Made by a program: the position numbers and the translations under genes. The notes below the pieces were generated by a model that was given only the letters and a program-made list of their open reading frames with translations, searched no databases and was not told the origin of the DNA. Shown here piece by piece: positions 44,317-55,007 of a stretch of DNA of 64,000 nucleotides. The DNA is from an uncultured Eubacteriales bacterium (GTDB taxonomy: Bacteria; Bacillota; Clostridia; Saccharofermentanales; UBA5734), in contig CAILLO010000004.1 of the NCBI GenBank assembly GCA_903835065.1, forward strand, positions 25,985-89,984, in the 5' to 3' direction. How positions within the stretch are numbered: position 1 is the first letter of the stretch; each line of letters opens with the position of its first letter.

Positions 44317-44595
44317 ATGGCTGAATACAGAGAGAACCGCGGCGGACGCGATTCCGGCGACAAGGGGGAGCGCGGCATGCGCCCCAGACGGACTCGCCGC
44401 AAGGTCTGCCAGTTCTGCGCCGACAAGATCGAACACATCGACTACAAGGACAGCCGCATCAAGAAGTTCGTGTCCGAGCGCGGCAAGATCCTTCCCAAGC
44501 GCATGTCCGGCACCTGCGCCGCGCACCAGCGCGAGCTCACGATCGCCATCAAGCGGGCGCGCCTGATCGCGCTCCTGCCGTTCGCCGGCGACTGA
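44317..44595 (+). CDS. rpsR: 30S ribosomal protein S18
   Basis: The 92-residue S18 has a charged N-terminal extension (about 1-25) and the core [35 protein letters not shown] and [11 protein letters not shown]. The two Cys residues near the N-terminal core and one more in SGTCAAHQ fit the Cys-containing (zinc-type) form of S18. AAAGGAGGACCACC lies before ATG. Confidence 0.97.
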   Translation: MAEYRENRGGRDSGDKGERGMRPRRTRRKVCQFCADKIEHIDYKDSRIKKFVSERGKILPKRMSGTCAAHQRELTIAIKRARLIALLPFAGD

Positions 44596-44622
44596 CCCGG
44601 GATCTCCCGGACCGACCGGACG

Positions 44623-44680
44623 AGGCTCCGGAGAACGTCCCGCGCAAGACGCAGGACGGGGCTCCGGAGCCTTCTCCGTC
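44623..44680 (+). terminator. Long hairpin after rpsR
   Basis: A perfect 11-bp outer stem (44623-44633 with 44662-44672) encloses an inner GTCC...GGAC stem and is followed by a TCTCCGTCTGT stretch. It probably ends the rpsF-ssb-rpsR transcript just before the gdpP promoter. Confidence 0.7.
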
Positions 44681-44685
44681 TGTGC

Positions 44686-44691
44686 TATAAT
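44686..44691 (+). promoter_or_regulatory. Extended -10 of the gdpP operon
   Basis: TGCTATAAT (TG at 44683-44684), 66 bases before the gdpP TTG and right after the rpsR hairpin. Confidence 0.6.
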
Positions 44692-44756
44692 TCTGTTGAC
44701 GCAGGGGTTCCGGGGTTCTTCCCGGGACCCTCCGGAATCCCACTCAGGAGGCCCGA

Positions 44757-46823
44757 TTGGCGACACGCAGGAGAAGCCAGCGACAGGAGATGCTGCGTCA
44801 GTTGACGCGGAAGCTGCTCCACAGCGAGCTGGCCGACCTCTATGCCGGCATGCTCTGCCTGGCCCTCGCGGCCGTCGGCGTCTGGCTCGTCCTGACCGCT
44901 CACCCGTTCGGCTGGACGGCGCTCGCCTTCGCCGCCGTCGCCCTCGTCGCGCACCTCGTGCTCCGTCGCCTGATCCGCACGAACGCCGAAGGCGTCCTCG
45001 GCTCCTTCCGCAACCTCCTCGACACGACCTTCCGCAAGGTGATGTCGGACTATCCCCGTCCGGTCGCGCTGGTCCGCGACGACGGCGCCGTCCTGATGGC
45101 CAACGACGCGTTCCTGGTCCTCGCCGGGCGCCGCGACGTCCTCGGCCGCCCGATCGGCGAGGCCGTGCCTGGCTTCTCCGTCGAGGGCCTCGGGGAGAAC
45201 GGCCCGACCGACGTCCGCCGCGTCGTGGCCGGCGACCGCCGCTACGACGTCGTGGCGACCGCGACCGACCACCGCGGACGCCGGAACCCGCAGGTCCTGA
45301 TGGGCCGCACCGACCGGGTCTACACCCTCTACTTCGAGGACGTGACCGCCTACGAGGAACGCATCGGGTTCCTCGAGGGCCGGCGCGAGGTGACCGCGCT
45401 GCTGATCGTCGACAACTACGAGGATCTCGTCCGCGAGACGCCGGAGGAGAACCGCCCACAGGTCCTGCTCGACATCGAGCGCGCCCTGAAGGAGTGGTCC
45501 GGTTTCACGCGCGGCATGATTTCCCGCCTCGAGAAGGATCGCTTCCTCCTGGTCTTCGAGATCCGCTTCCTCACGGCCTTCGAGGCCAAGCGCTTCGAAA
45601 TCCTCGACCGGGTCCGCGAGATCCGGTCCGGCAACCGGATTCCACCCACGCTGAGCATCGGCGTCGGGGTCGACGGCGAGACGCCCGCGGCCCGCATGGA
45701 GCACGCCCAGAACTGCCTCGACATCGCTCTCGGGCGTGGCGGCGACCAGGCGGTCGTCTTCCAGGGAGAAGCCTTCCAGTTCTTCGGCGGCACCACGCAG
45801 GCCGTCGAGAAGCACAACCGCGTCCGGTCCCGCGTCGTGTCGCACGCCCTCGAGGACATGTTCCGCGAGAGCGACCGCGTCTTCGTGATGGGGCACCGCA
45901 ACCCGGACCTCGACTGCCTCGGCGCCTCGATCGGCATCGCCCGCCTCGCCGCGGCCTGCGGCAAGGAGTCCGCAATCGTCCTCGGCGTATACGGCGACGC
46001 GATCCTGCCGTTCGTCGACCTGCTGACCAAGAAGGACCGGATCGTCTTCCTGCGCCCCGAGCAGGCGCTGGTCTCCGCCTCGAAGGAGGACATGCTGGTC
46101 GTCGTCGACACGATGCGCCCCGGCCAGGTCCTCGAACCGCGGATGATCCAGGAGACCGGCCGGCTCGCCGTGATCGACCACCACCGCAAGAGCGCCGACT
46201 TCTTCAAGGAGGCCGCCCTCGCGCTGCTCGAACCCTACGCGTCCTCGACGTGCGAGCTCGTCACCGAGCTCCTGTCCTACAGTCACGTCGACGTCGACCT
46301 GTCCTCCGAGGAGGCGGACACGATCTTCGCCGGCATGCTGATCGACACCAAGGCGTTCACGACGCGGACCGGCGTGCGGACGTTCGAGGCCGCCGCCTTC
46401 CTGCGCCGCAAGGGAGCCGACCCGGACAGTGTCCGGCGCATCCTCGCCGACGACCTGGACACGTTCCTCGCCGTCGCGGACGTCGTGCGCTCCGCCACGC
46501 TGCGCGCCGGCGGCGTCGCCTTCGCGATGGTCCGACTGGACCTGAAGAACGGCGGGCTGATCGCGGCGAAGGCCGCCGACCAGCTGCTCAACATCGCCGG
46601 CGTGAGCGCCTCTTTCGTGCTCGCCCCCGATTCGGACGGCGTCTCCGTGAGCGCCCGGTCGAACGGCGGCGTCAACGTCCAGCTGATCATGGAACGTCTC
46701 GGCGGCGGCGGCCACCTCACGCAGGCGGGAACGCGCCTGCAGGGCGCCCGCGCGGAAGAGGCCGAGGCGAAGGTCATGGAATCGATCCGCCACGATGCGG
46801 AATTGGGAGGAAGCCAGAAATGA
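44757..46823 (+). CDS. gdpP: c-di-AMP phosphodiesterase GdpP
   Basis: GdpP hydrolyses cyclic di-AMP and so controls potassium and wall homeostasis. The 688-residue protein has two N-terminal membrane segments (about 28-47 and 51-70), a PAS-like domain, a degenerate GGDEF domain (about 175-310) and the DHH/DHHA1 phosphodiesterase. The latter has VMGHRNPDLDCLGA, VVVDTMRP, AVIDHHRKS and the C-terminal GGGGHLTQAGTRL. TTG 44757 follows AGGAGGCCCGA. The stop overlaps the rplI ATG. Confidence 0.95.
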   Translation: MATRRRSQRQEMLRQLTRKLLHSELADLYAGMLCLALAAVGVWLVLTAHPFGWTALAFAAVALVAHLVLRRLIRTNAEGVLGSFRNLLDTTFRKVMSDYPRPVALVRDDGAVLMANDAFLVLAGRRDVLGRPIGEAVPGFSVEGLGENGPTDVRRVVAGDRRYDVVATATDHRGRRNPQVLMGRTDRVYTLYFEDVTAYEERIGFLEGRREVTALLIVDNYEDLVRETPEENRPQVLLDIERALKEWSGFTRGMISRLEKDRFLLVFEIRFLTAFEAKRFEILDRVREIRSGNRIPPTLSIGVGVDGETPAARMEHAQNCLDIALGRGGDQAVVFQGEAFQFFGGTTQAVEKHNRVRSRVVSHALEDMFRESDRVFVMGHRNPDLDCLGASIGIARLAAACGKESAIVLGVYGDAILPFVDLLTKKDRIVFLRPEQALVSASKEDMLVVVDTMRPGQVLEPRMIQETGRLAVIDHHRKSADFFKEAALALLEPYASSTCELVTELLSYSHVDVDLSSEEADTIFAGMLIDTKAFTTRTGVRTFEAAAFLRRKGADPDSVRRILADDLDTFLAVADVVRSATLRAGGVAFAMVRLDLKNGGLIAAKAADQLLNIAGVSASFVLAPDSDGVSVSARSNGGVNVQLIMERLGGGGHLTQAGTRLQGARAEEAEAKVMESIRHDAELGGSQK

Positions 46824-47266
46824 AAGTGGTTCTACTGAAGGATGTCCCCACGCTCGGCAAGGCCGAGACCGTCGTCGACGTGAACGACGGGTACGCACGG
46901 AACTTCCTGTTCCGGCAGGGCCTCGCCATGGAGGCGACGGCCGCGGCGCTCAACACCGTCCGCACGAAGAGCCAGGCCGAGCAAGCCCGGGTCCGCCGCG
47001 AACTCGACCAGGCGAAGGCGCTCGGCAAGGAGATCGACGGCCAGACGTTCGTCCTGCGCATGAAGTGCGGCGAAGGCGGCCGCCTTTACGGCGCCGTCAC
47101 CGCGATGGACCTCGCCGGGATGCTCGAGAAGGCCGGCCGGAAGATCGACAAGCGCATGATCACGATTCCGGAACCCGTGCGGCATACGGGCGAGTTCGAA
47201 GCCGAGATCCGGCTGCACGCCGACGTGCACGCGAAGATCAAGGTCAAGGTGGAGGCGCTGGGCTGA
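46820..47266 (+). CDS. rplI: 50S ribosomal protein L9
   Basis: The 148-residue two-domain L9 has the N-terminal domain MKVVLLKDVPTLGKAETVV with DGYARNFLF, a long central helix and a C-terminal RNA-binding domain. It overlaps gdpP by 4 bases and dnaB by 1 base (TGATG), the classical gdpP-rplI-dnaB arrangement. Confidence 0.97.
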   Translation: MKVVLLKDVPTLGKAETVVDVNDGYARNFLFRQGLAMEATAAALNTVRTKSQAEQARVRRELDQAKALGKEIDGQTFVLRMKCGEGGRLYGAVTAMDLAGMLEKAGRKIDKRMITIPEPVRHTGEFEAEIRLHADVHAKIKVKVEALG

Positions 47267-48630
47267 TGGCGCAGACCGGCCGGGATTCCGAGCCGCCGAA
47301 GGGGCGCGTGCCGCCGAACAGCCCGCAGGCCGAGCAGTCGGTCCTGGGCTGCGCGATGTCGGGCGAGCGCTACCTCGCCGAGATCACCGCGATGCTCAAG
47401 ACCGAGGACTTCTACCGTCCCGAGCACCGGCTGATCTACGATGCGATCCTCGAGCTCTATATCGGCAGCCGCCCCGTCGACATCATCACGGTCGCCGACC
47501 TGCTCGAGAGCAAGGCGCTGTCCGAGAAGACGGGCGGCATCGCCTACGTCAGCACGCTGCCCGACACCGCGCCCCTGCTCGCGAACGCCTCGCACTATGC
47601 GGAAGTCGTCCGCCAGAAGTCGATCCTGCGCCGCCTGATCTCGTCCATGGACGACATCACGGGCATGTGCTTCGACGAGGCCGAGGACGCGAACGCGCTG
47701 CTCGACGTCGCCGCGCGCAGGATCTACGAGATCCGCGAGAACCGCGACGCGCTGGGGTTCGAGAGCCTGCGCGAGATCATGGCCCGCGCCGTCAACGAGA
47801 TCAACGAGCTCGCCCGCGGAAAGGGCAGAGACCGGCAGATCACGACCGGATTCCCGTCGCTCGACAAGGCGATCGGAGGCCTGTCCAAGGGGTCGCTCGT
47901 GATCATCGCCGCCCGCCCGTCGATGGGCAAGACCGCCCTCGCGATGAACATCGCCCAGAAGGTGTCGACGATCAACGGCGTCCCGGTCGCGATCTTCAGC
48001 CTCGAGATGTCCAAGGACGAGGTCGCCAACCGCATGCTCAGCATGCAGGCGATGGTCAACAACAAGAACCTCCGCTCCGGCCAGATCCAGAGCGACGACT
48101 GGGACCGCATCGCCAAGGCCCTGCCCCCGCTGTACGCCGCGCCGGTCCACATCGACGACCGCTCCGGGTCGACCGTGATCGAGATGATGTCCAAGTGCCG
48201 CCAGCTGCGGCTCGAGTCCCGGCTCGGCCTGGTAGTGATCGACTACATGCAGCTCATGTCCGGCGGGGACCACGCGGAGAGCCGCCAGCAGGAGATCTCC
48301 GAGATCTCGCGCACGCTCAAGATCATGGCCCGCGAGCTCGAGGTGCCCGTGATCGCCCTGTCGCAACTCAGCCGCGCCTGCGAGGCCCGCGCCGACAAGC
48401 GCCCGATGCTGTCCGACCTGCGCGACTCCGGCGCGATCGAGCAGGACGCCGACGTCGTGATGTTCCTGTTCCGCGAGCACTACTACGACCAGAACAAGAC
48501 GCAGATGGACACCGAGGAGGCCGAGGTGATCGTCGCGAAGAACCGCCAGGGCGCGACCGGCACGGTCAAGCTCGGCTGGTACCCCAAGTACACGATGTTC
48601 TTCGAGCACGACGAGGGTGCGTCGTCCTGA
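47266..48630 (+). CDS. dnaB: Replicative DNA helicase DnaB
   Basis: The 454-residue hexameric helicase unwinds the replication fork. The N-terminal domain begins PPNSPQAEQSVLGCAM; the RecA-like domain shows IIAARPSMGKTALAMN (Walker A), FSLEMSKDEV, VVIDYMQLM (Walker B), SQLSRACEAR and LRDSGAIEQDAD. No intein or insertion was seen. The ATG shares its A with the rplI stop. Confidence 0.97.
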   Translation: MAQTGRDSEPPKGRVPPNSPQAEQSVLGCAMSGERYLAEITAMLKTEDFYRPEHRLIYDAILELYIGSRPVDIITVADLLESKALSEKTGGIAYVSTLPDTAPLLANASHYAEVVRQKSILRRLISSMDDITGMCFDEAEDANALLDVAARRIYEIRENRDALGFESLREIMARAVNEINELARGKGRDRQITTGFPSLDKAIGGLSKGSLVIIAARPSMGKTALAMNIAQKVSTINGVPVAIFSLEMSKDEVANRMLSMQAMVNNKNLRSGQIQSDDWDRIAKALPPLYAAPVHIDDRSGSTVIEMMSKCRQLRLESRLGLVVIDYMQLMSGGDHAESRQQEISEISRTLKIMARELEVPVIALSQLSRACEARADKRPMLSDLRDSGAIEQDADVVMFLFREHYYDQNKTQMDTEEAEVIVAKNRQGATGTVKLGWYPKYTMFFEHDEGASS

Positions 48631-48640
48631 GCCGGCCGGC

Positions 48641-50095
48641 ATGAGCTCCCCGAATTCCCTGGAGACCGCAGTCCTACGGGCCATCCGGCGGACCGGAGCC
48701 CCTCCGCCGGGCGCGCGCGTCGTCGTCGGCCTGTCCGGCGGCCCCGATTCCACCTGCCTGCTCCACGCCCTGCTCGCCGTGACGCCCCCGCTCCGGTGGC
48801 GCATCGAGGCCGCGCACCTGCACCACGGCCTCCGCGGCGACTCCGCCGACGCAGACGAGGCCTTCTGCCGCGCGCTGTGCGCGTCGTTATGCGTGCCGCT
48901 GGCCGTGCGCCACGTCGACGTCGCCGCGCTCGCCGCCGCCACGGGGCGATCCCTCGAGACCTGCGGGCGCGACGTCCGCTACGAGTTCCTCCGCGAGACC
49001 GCGGGGCCGGACGGCTACGTCGCCGTCGCGCACCACCGCGACGACCAGGCCGAGACCGTGCTCATGAACCTGTCGCGCGGCGCCGGACTCGACGGGCTCG
49101 CCGGAATGCGGCCCGTGGCGGGCCGGCTGCTGCGCCCTCTGCTCGCCGCGTCGCGCGCCGACATACTCGCCTACCTCGCGCGGCGCGGGATCCCGTACCG
49201 CACGGACCCGACCAACGCGCTGCCCGACGCGACCCGCAACCGCGTCCGCCTCGAGGTCCTGCCCCGGCTCGACGCGGCCTTCGGCGGCGAGGTCTCGGAC
49301 CACATCGCGCAGGCCGCCGCGCTGCTCGCGGAGGACGCGGAATACCTGGGGTCGCTCGCCGCCGCCGCTTACGCCGGCCTGCGGGAGGGCGACGCCGTGC
49401 CGTGCGCCTCGCTCGCCGCGCAGCCGCGCCCGCTTGCGGCGCGCATCGTGCGCGAAATGTACGCGGAGGCCCGCGGCGACCGCAAGGACCTGTCGCGCAG
49501 GGCGACCGAGGCGGTGCTGGCGCTGTGCGCGCCGGACCGGCCGAACGGACCGTCGGGACGCGTGTCGCTGCCGGGCGGGCTCGAGGCGCGCGTCGCGCGC
49601 GGCCGGCTGCGCATGGCCGCCGTGTCGCCGGGTACGGAGCCGGCGGAGGGCGGAGCGCCCCGCGAGGCCCTCGCCCTGCGGGTTCCAGGCGTCACGGAGA
49701 CCTCCGACGGCTGGCACGTCGAGGCCGTTTCGATTGAGAAACCCGAAGAGATGGTTTATACTTCTTTGGCATGGTGCTTCCGACCTGAAACGTTGGCCGG
49801 ATGCACCGTTCGTTCCCGTCGGGAAGGCGACGAGATCCGTCCGGAAGGCGGATCGGGAAGCCGCTCCCTGAAGCGTCTGCTGATCGACCGGAAAGTGCCG
49901 CGCGAAGACCGCGACGCCGCCCTGGTGTTCGCGGCGGGGGACAGGGTCCTCTGGGTGCCCGGAGTGGCCGTCGACGCCGAAGCTTCGGCGCGCGCGGCGA
50001 GAAGCGCCGGAACGGCCGGTACCGGCCACTGGATCCGCATCGCCCTGGTGCGGACCGGAGAAGCCAATGCGCCGATGGCGCGACAGGGCAGGTAG
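48641..50095 (+). CDS. tilS: tRNA(Ile)-lysidine synthase
   Basis: TilS modifies C34 of the minor tRNA-Ile(CAU) to lysidine so that it reads AUA. The 484-residue protein has the P-loop [25 protein letters not shown] and [20 protein letters not shown] (20 residues), then the C-terminal substrate-binding domains. ATG 48641 is preferred over GTG 48617, which lies inside dnaB. It precedes hpt and ftsH, a widely conserved order. Confidence 0.94.
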   Translation: MSSPNSLETAVLRAIRRTGAPPPGARVVVGLSGGPDSTCLLHALLAVTPPLRWRIEAAHLHHGLRGDSADADEAFCRALCASLCVPLAVRHVDVAALAAATGRSLETCGRDVRYEFLRETAGPDGYVAVAHHRDDQAETVLMNLSRGAGLDGLAGMRPVAGRLLRPLLAASRADILAYLARRGIPYRTDPTNALPDATRNRVRLEVLPRLDAAFGGEVSDHIAQAAALLAEDAEYLGSLAAAAYAGLREGDAVPCASLAAQPRPLAARIVREMYAEARGDRKDLSRRATEAVLALCAPDRPNGPSGRVSLPGGLEARVARGRLRMAAVSPGTEPAEGGAPREALALRVPGVTETSDGWHVEAVSIEKPEEMVYTSLAWCFRPETLAGCTVRSRREGDEIRPEGGSGSRSLKRLLIDRKVPREDRDAALVFAAGDRVLWVPGVAVDAEASARAARSAGTAGTGHWIRIALVRTGEANAPMARQGR

Positions 50096-50107
50096 GGGAG
50101 GCCGCTG

Positions 50108-50652
50108 ATGGCCCGCAATGTGAAACATGTCCTGATCGGCCGCGAGGAGATCGCCGGGATGGTCCGCTCGGTCGGAGCCCGGATCAACGCCGACTATGCG
50201 GGGCGCGAAGTGATGCTCGTGTGCGTCCTCAAGGGCGCCTGCGTGTTCCTTTCCGACCTGATGCGCGTGCTCGACGTCCCGGTCGCGATCGACTTCATGT
50301 CCGTCTCGAGCTACGGCTCCGGGACCAGCACCACGGGCACGGTCCGGATCCTCCGCGACCTCGATGCCGATATCGCCGGGAAGCACGTGATCGTCGTCGA
50401 AGATATCGTGGACACCGGCCTGACCCTGAGATACCTGAAGGAGATGCTCTCCACGCGCCGGCCGGCCTCGATCGCCGTCTGCGCCGCCTTCGACAAGCCC
50501 GCGCGGCGGAAGGTGCACGTGGAGGTCGAATACGTCGGGATGACGATCCCGGACGAGTTCATCGTCGGCTACGGGCTCGACTTCGGCGGGAAGTACCGCA
50601 ACCTGCCGGACGTCTGCGTGCTGTCGGACGACGATGGACAAGGAGGAACGAA

Positions 50653-50656
<4 letters not shown>
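50108..50656 (+). CDS. hpt: Hypoxanthine phosphoribosyltransferase
   Basis: The canonical Hpt of the tilS-hpt-ftsH cluster salvages hypoxanthine/guanine. The 182-residue protein has [14 protein letters not shown], the flexible loop [13 protein letters not shown], the PRPP motif [11 protein letters not shown] with the general-base Asp, and [13 protein letters not shown]. It contrasts with the divergent paralog at 4554. GGGGAGGCCGCTG precedes the ATG; the stop overlaps ftsH. Confidence 0.95.
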
Positions 50657-52590
<1,934 letters not shown>

Positions 52591-52599
52591 CGGCGCACC

Positions 52600-52693
52600 G
52601 TTCCCAGGGTGCCGTGCCTTCAAGGCGTGCGATGCCCGGTCTCCGGACATCGCGGCAGCCTTGAAAAATGGCGCGACAGGCACCCTTGGAACT
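52600..52693. other. Nested hairpin element of unknown function after ftsH
   Basis: About 94 bases can fold into one long rod. The outer stem pairs 52600-52613 with 52680-52693 (14 bp, one mismatch). A middle stem TTCAAGGC/GCCTTGAA (52619-52626 with 52657-52664) and inner GCGATG/CATCGC and CCGG/CCGG around TCT complete it. An asymmetric 15-base internal loop lies on the 3' side. It may be a small RNA, a 3' UTR element or part of an unclassified repeat; no SRP-type tetraloop motif was found. It lies upstream of the terminator at 52742 on the plus strand. Confidence 0.5.
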
Positions 52694-52738
52694 GACGACG
52701 CAATTGGTGCCCGCGCTCGATCCGGCCCGAACCGTCGT

Positions 52739-52783
52739 AAAAAGGGCCTCGCTGCACTTCAGAAGTGCGGCGGGGCCCTTTTC
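52739..52783. terminator. Bidirectional terminator between ftsH and murC
   Basis: AAAAAGGGCC... and ...GGGGCCCTTTT flank a long stem (about 52741-52757 with 52762-52781) containing GCACTTC/GAAGTGC around a small loop. A- and T-runs on both sides let it serve both convergent units. Confidence 0.9.
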
Positions 52784-52814
52784 CATGCGGAGCGTACGGG
52801 GGGGGGACGCGCCA

Positions 52815-54347
52815 TCAGCCCCCGGCGTCGGGAGCGGGGACGCCGTCGGCGGAATGCACCAGGCGGTCGGCGAGGCCGCGGATATCCTCCGGGCCCAGCA
52901 CGAGGACCAGGTCGCCGGGTGAGACGCGCGCGTCGAGGCGGCGCTGGATGTCGTCGAAGTCCTCACCGAACTCGGCGTGCCCGCCGGCGCGGTTGACGGA
53001 CTCCGTCAGGTGGCGGCTGCTGATGTCCCCGCGGTTGACCTCGCGGTCCGAGAAGATCTCGGCGAAGATCACGGATTCGCAGGGGGCGAGGGCGGCGACG
53101 AAGTAGTCGAAGAGCACGCGCGTGCGGCTGTAGGTCAGAGGCTGGAACACGACCCAGGTGCGGCCGTGGGGGATGCGTGCGGCGGCGCGCAGCGTCGCGC
53201 GCGCAGCGGCGGGGTGGTGCGCGTAGTCGGCGACGACGGTCGCCCCGCGGTAGGTGCCCTTGACGCTGAAGCGGCCCTCGGCGCCGTGGTAGCACGCCAG
53301 GACGCGCTCGATCGCGGCGGCGGAGGCGCCGTTGCGCTCGGCGCAGGCGACTGCGGCGAGGACGTTGAGGATGTTGTGGTCGCCGGGAATCCGCAGCGCG
53401 GCGTGCGCGAAGAAGCGGCCGTCGCGGAGGATGTCGAAATCGGGGAAGCCGCCGGGATAGGTGAGGGCCGCGCACGAGAACGAGGGGGCGTCGAGGGTCG
53501 TCGCGAGGACGTCCCCGTGCGGGGAGGAGGGGACGAGATCGGCGGCGCCGTCGCCGATGCCGAAGTTCACGACTTCCGGCATGAGGCGGCCGTCGCGGGC
53601 GCGCAGGGCGGCGAGTCGCTCGACCATCGTGCGGACGTTGGGGTCGAAGGCGGGGACGACGAGGTGCCCGTCCTCGGGCAGACCGTCGGCGAAGAGGACG
53701 AAGGTGTCGATCGTGTGGTCGATGTCCCGGAAGCAGTCGACGTGGTCGTAGTCGATATTCAGCACGGCGGCGGTCGTCGACTTGGACTTGAGGAAGCTGC
53801 CGGTGTATTCGCAGGCCTCGGAGACCAGCACGCCGGAGCCGGCGTCGCGTCCGACGCGGACGGAGCCGTGGAAGCCGTCGAGTTCGGCGCCGAGGTGCAC
53901 GGTCGGGTCGAGCCCGGCCTCGATCATCATCAGGGAGCACAGAGCGGTCGTCGTCGTCTTGCCGTGGGTGCCGGAGATGTTGACGACGGACGGGAAGTCC
54001 TCGGTCAGCCAGCCCAGGAAGGACGCGCGGTCGACGACGCGGATCCCCAGCTCGCGGGCGCGCTGGAGTTCGGGGTTGTCGGCGTGCACGGCGGCGGTGT
54101 GGACCACGACGTCGGGGGACGTGCGGTCGATCCACTCGGCGGCGTGCCCTTCGAAGAACCGGACGCCGCACCCGGCGAGGTGCGCGGTGCGGGCGGATGG
54201 GTGACGGTCGGAGCCGGCGACGAGGAATCCGCGGGAGAGGGCGATTTCGGCGAGACCGGCCATGCTGATCCCGCCGATGCCGACGAAGAAGAGCGACGTG
54301 CCGGGGGCGAGCCTGGAAAGAGACTCGTGGGGGACGGGAACTTGCAT
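52815..54347 (-). CDS. murC: UDP-N-acetylmuramate--L-alanine ligase
   Basis: MurC adds L-Ala to UDP-MurNAc in peptidoglycan synthesis. The 510-residue protein has the N-terminal GIGGISMAGLAEIAL, the ATP site NISGTHGKTTTTALCSLM, the central SEACEYTGSFLK and the C-terminal DYAHHPAAARATL region. The ATG at 54347 has AGGTG at about 10 bases; longer starts overlap the promoter region. Monocistronic, divergent from spoVG. The C-terminus is somewhat longer than usual. Confidence 0.95.
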   Translation of the reverse strand: MQVPVPHESLSRLAPGTSLFFVGIGGISMAGLAEIALSRGFLVAGSDRHPSARTAHLAGCGVRFFEGHAAEWIDRTSPDVVVHTAAVHADNPELQRARELGIRVVDRASFLGWLTEDFPSVVNISGTHGKTTTTALCSLMMIEAGLDPTVHLGAELDGFHGSVRVGRDAGSGVLVSEACEYTGSFLKSKSTTAAVLNIDYDHVDCFRDIDHTIDTFVLFADGLPEDGHLVVPAFDPNVRTMVERLAALRARDGRLMPEVVNFGIGDGAADLVPSSPHGDVLATTLDAPSFSCAALTYPGGFPDFDILRDGRFFAHAALRIPGDHNILNVLAAVACAERNGASAAAIERVLACYHGAEGRFSVKGTYRGATVVADYAHHPAAARATLRAAARIPHGRTWVVFQPLTYSRTRVLFDYFVAALAPCESVIFAEIFSDREVNRGDISSRHLTESVNRAGGHAEFGEDFDDIQRRLDARVSPGDLVLVLGPEDIRGLADRLVHSADGVPAPDAGG

Positions 54348-54374
54348 CGCTTGAGGCACCTGCCTTTCCCGAAC

Positions 54375-54380
54375 ATCATA
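54375..54380 (-). promoter_or_regulatory. -10-like TATGAT of murC
   Basis: On the minus strand GCTATGATG lies 28 bases before the murC ATG. Confidence 0.45.
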
Positions 54381-54469
54381 GCCTCTCGGGGCGCTGCGGG
54401 CAAGTGCCGGAGGGGGCCGGAGGGAGCGGTGGGGCGTGCCGTCCGGGTGCATTTTGAAATCAAATGGGA

Positions 54470-54475
54470 TACAAT
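54470..54475 (+). promoter_or_regulatory. -10-like TACAAT of spoVG
   Basis: GATACAAT, 41 bases before the ATG, in a locally AT-rich patch. The -35 is unclear, so a sigma factor other than the main one cannot be excluded. Confidence 0.45.
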
Positions 54476-54515
54476 GAACCCACGGCAGGAGCCCGCATCA
54501 GAAGGAGGTTGAACG

Positions 54516-54830
54516 ATGGAAATCACCGATATCAACATCCGTAGGATCGATTCCGATGGGAAGATGAAGGCCGTCGTGTCCGTGACCTTCGACAACGATT
54601 TCGTCGTGCACGACATCAAGGTGATCGAGAGCGCGAACGGCCTGTTCATCGCGATGCCCAGCCGCAAGACGCCCGACGGAGAATACAAGGACATCGCCCA
54701 CCCGATCAACTCGCGGTTCCGCGAACGGCTGGCGGGCGCCGTGCTGGCCAAGTACCAGGCGCTGCTCGAGATCCACGCCGCCGCGGTCGCCGAGGCCCCG
54801 CCTCCGCCGCCCCACGAGGAGGAGACCTGA
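54516..54830 (+). CDS. spoVG: Septation/RNA-binding regulator SpoVG
   Basis: SpoVG is a small nucleic-acid-binding regulator found across Bacillota, including non-sporulating members. The 104-residue protein has [57 protein letters not shown] (quoted as [14 protein letters not shown] and YKDIAHPI) and a Pro/Glu-rich tail. GAAGGAGGTTG precedes the ATG. Presence alone does not prove sporulation. Confidence 0.96.
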   Translation: MEITDINIRRIDSDGKMKAVVSVTFDNDFVVHDIKVIESANGLFIAMPSRKTPDGEYKDIAHPINSRFRERLAGAVLAKYQALLEIHAAAVAEAPPPPPHEEET

Positions 54831-54913
54831 TTCTGGGACGAACCGGACCGATCCGGGTCCGGTGACCGGTGACCGATGGACGTCGACCGAAAAGACCAAG
54901 GGTAGGAGAACCG

Positions 54914-54955
54914 GCTCCGGCTGTCCGACGGGACGGGGCCGGTTCGATTCGCAAG
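54914..54955 (+). promoter_or_regulatory. Hairpin in the spoVG-trxB gap
   Basis: AACCGGC ... GGCCGGTT flank an inner TGTCC/GGGAC stem, about 50 bases before the trxB start. No T-run follows, so it is more likely a leader structure than an efficient terminator. Confidence 0.3.
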
Positions 54956-55007
54956 AGGAAGGCCCCGCGGCGACCCCCCGAGGCCCCGGATGGACAGGAG
55001 ACCGCGC

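Noticed and set aside
52600..52693. Nested hairpin as SRP RNA
   Set aside because: It is rod-like and of similar size, but lacks the GGAA-type tetraloop and symmetric loop motif of SRP RNA.
54516..54830. SpoVG as proof of sporulation
   Set aside because: SpoVG occurs in many non-sporulating Bacillota, and no sporulation-specific gene was seen in the window.
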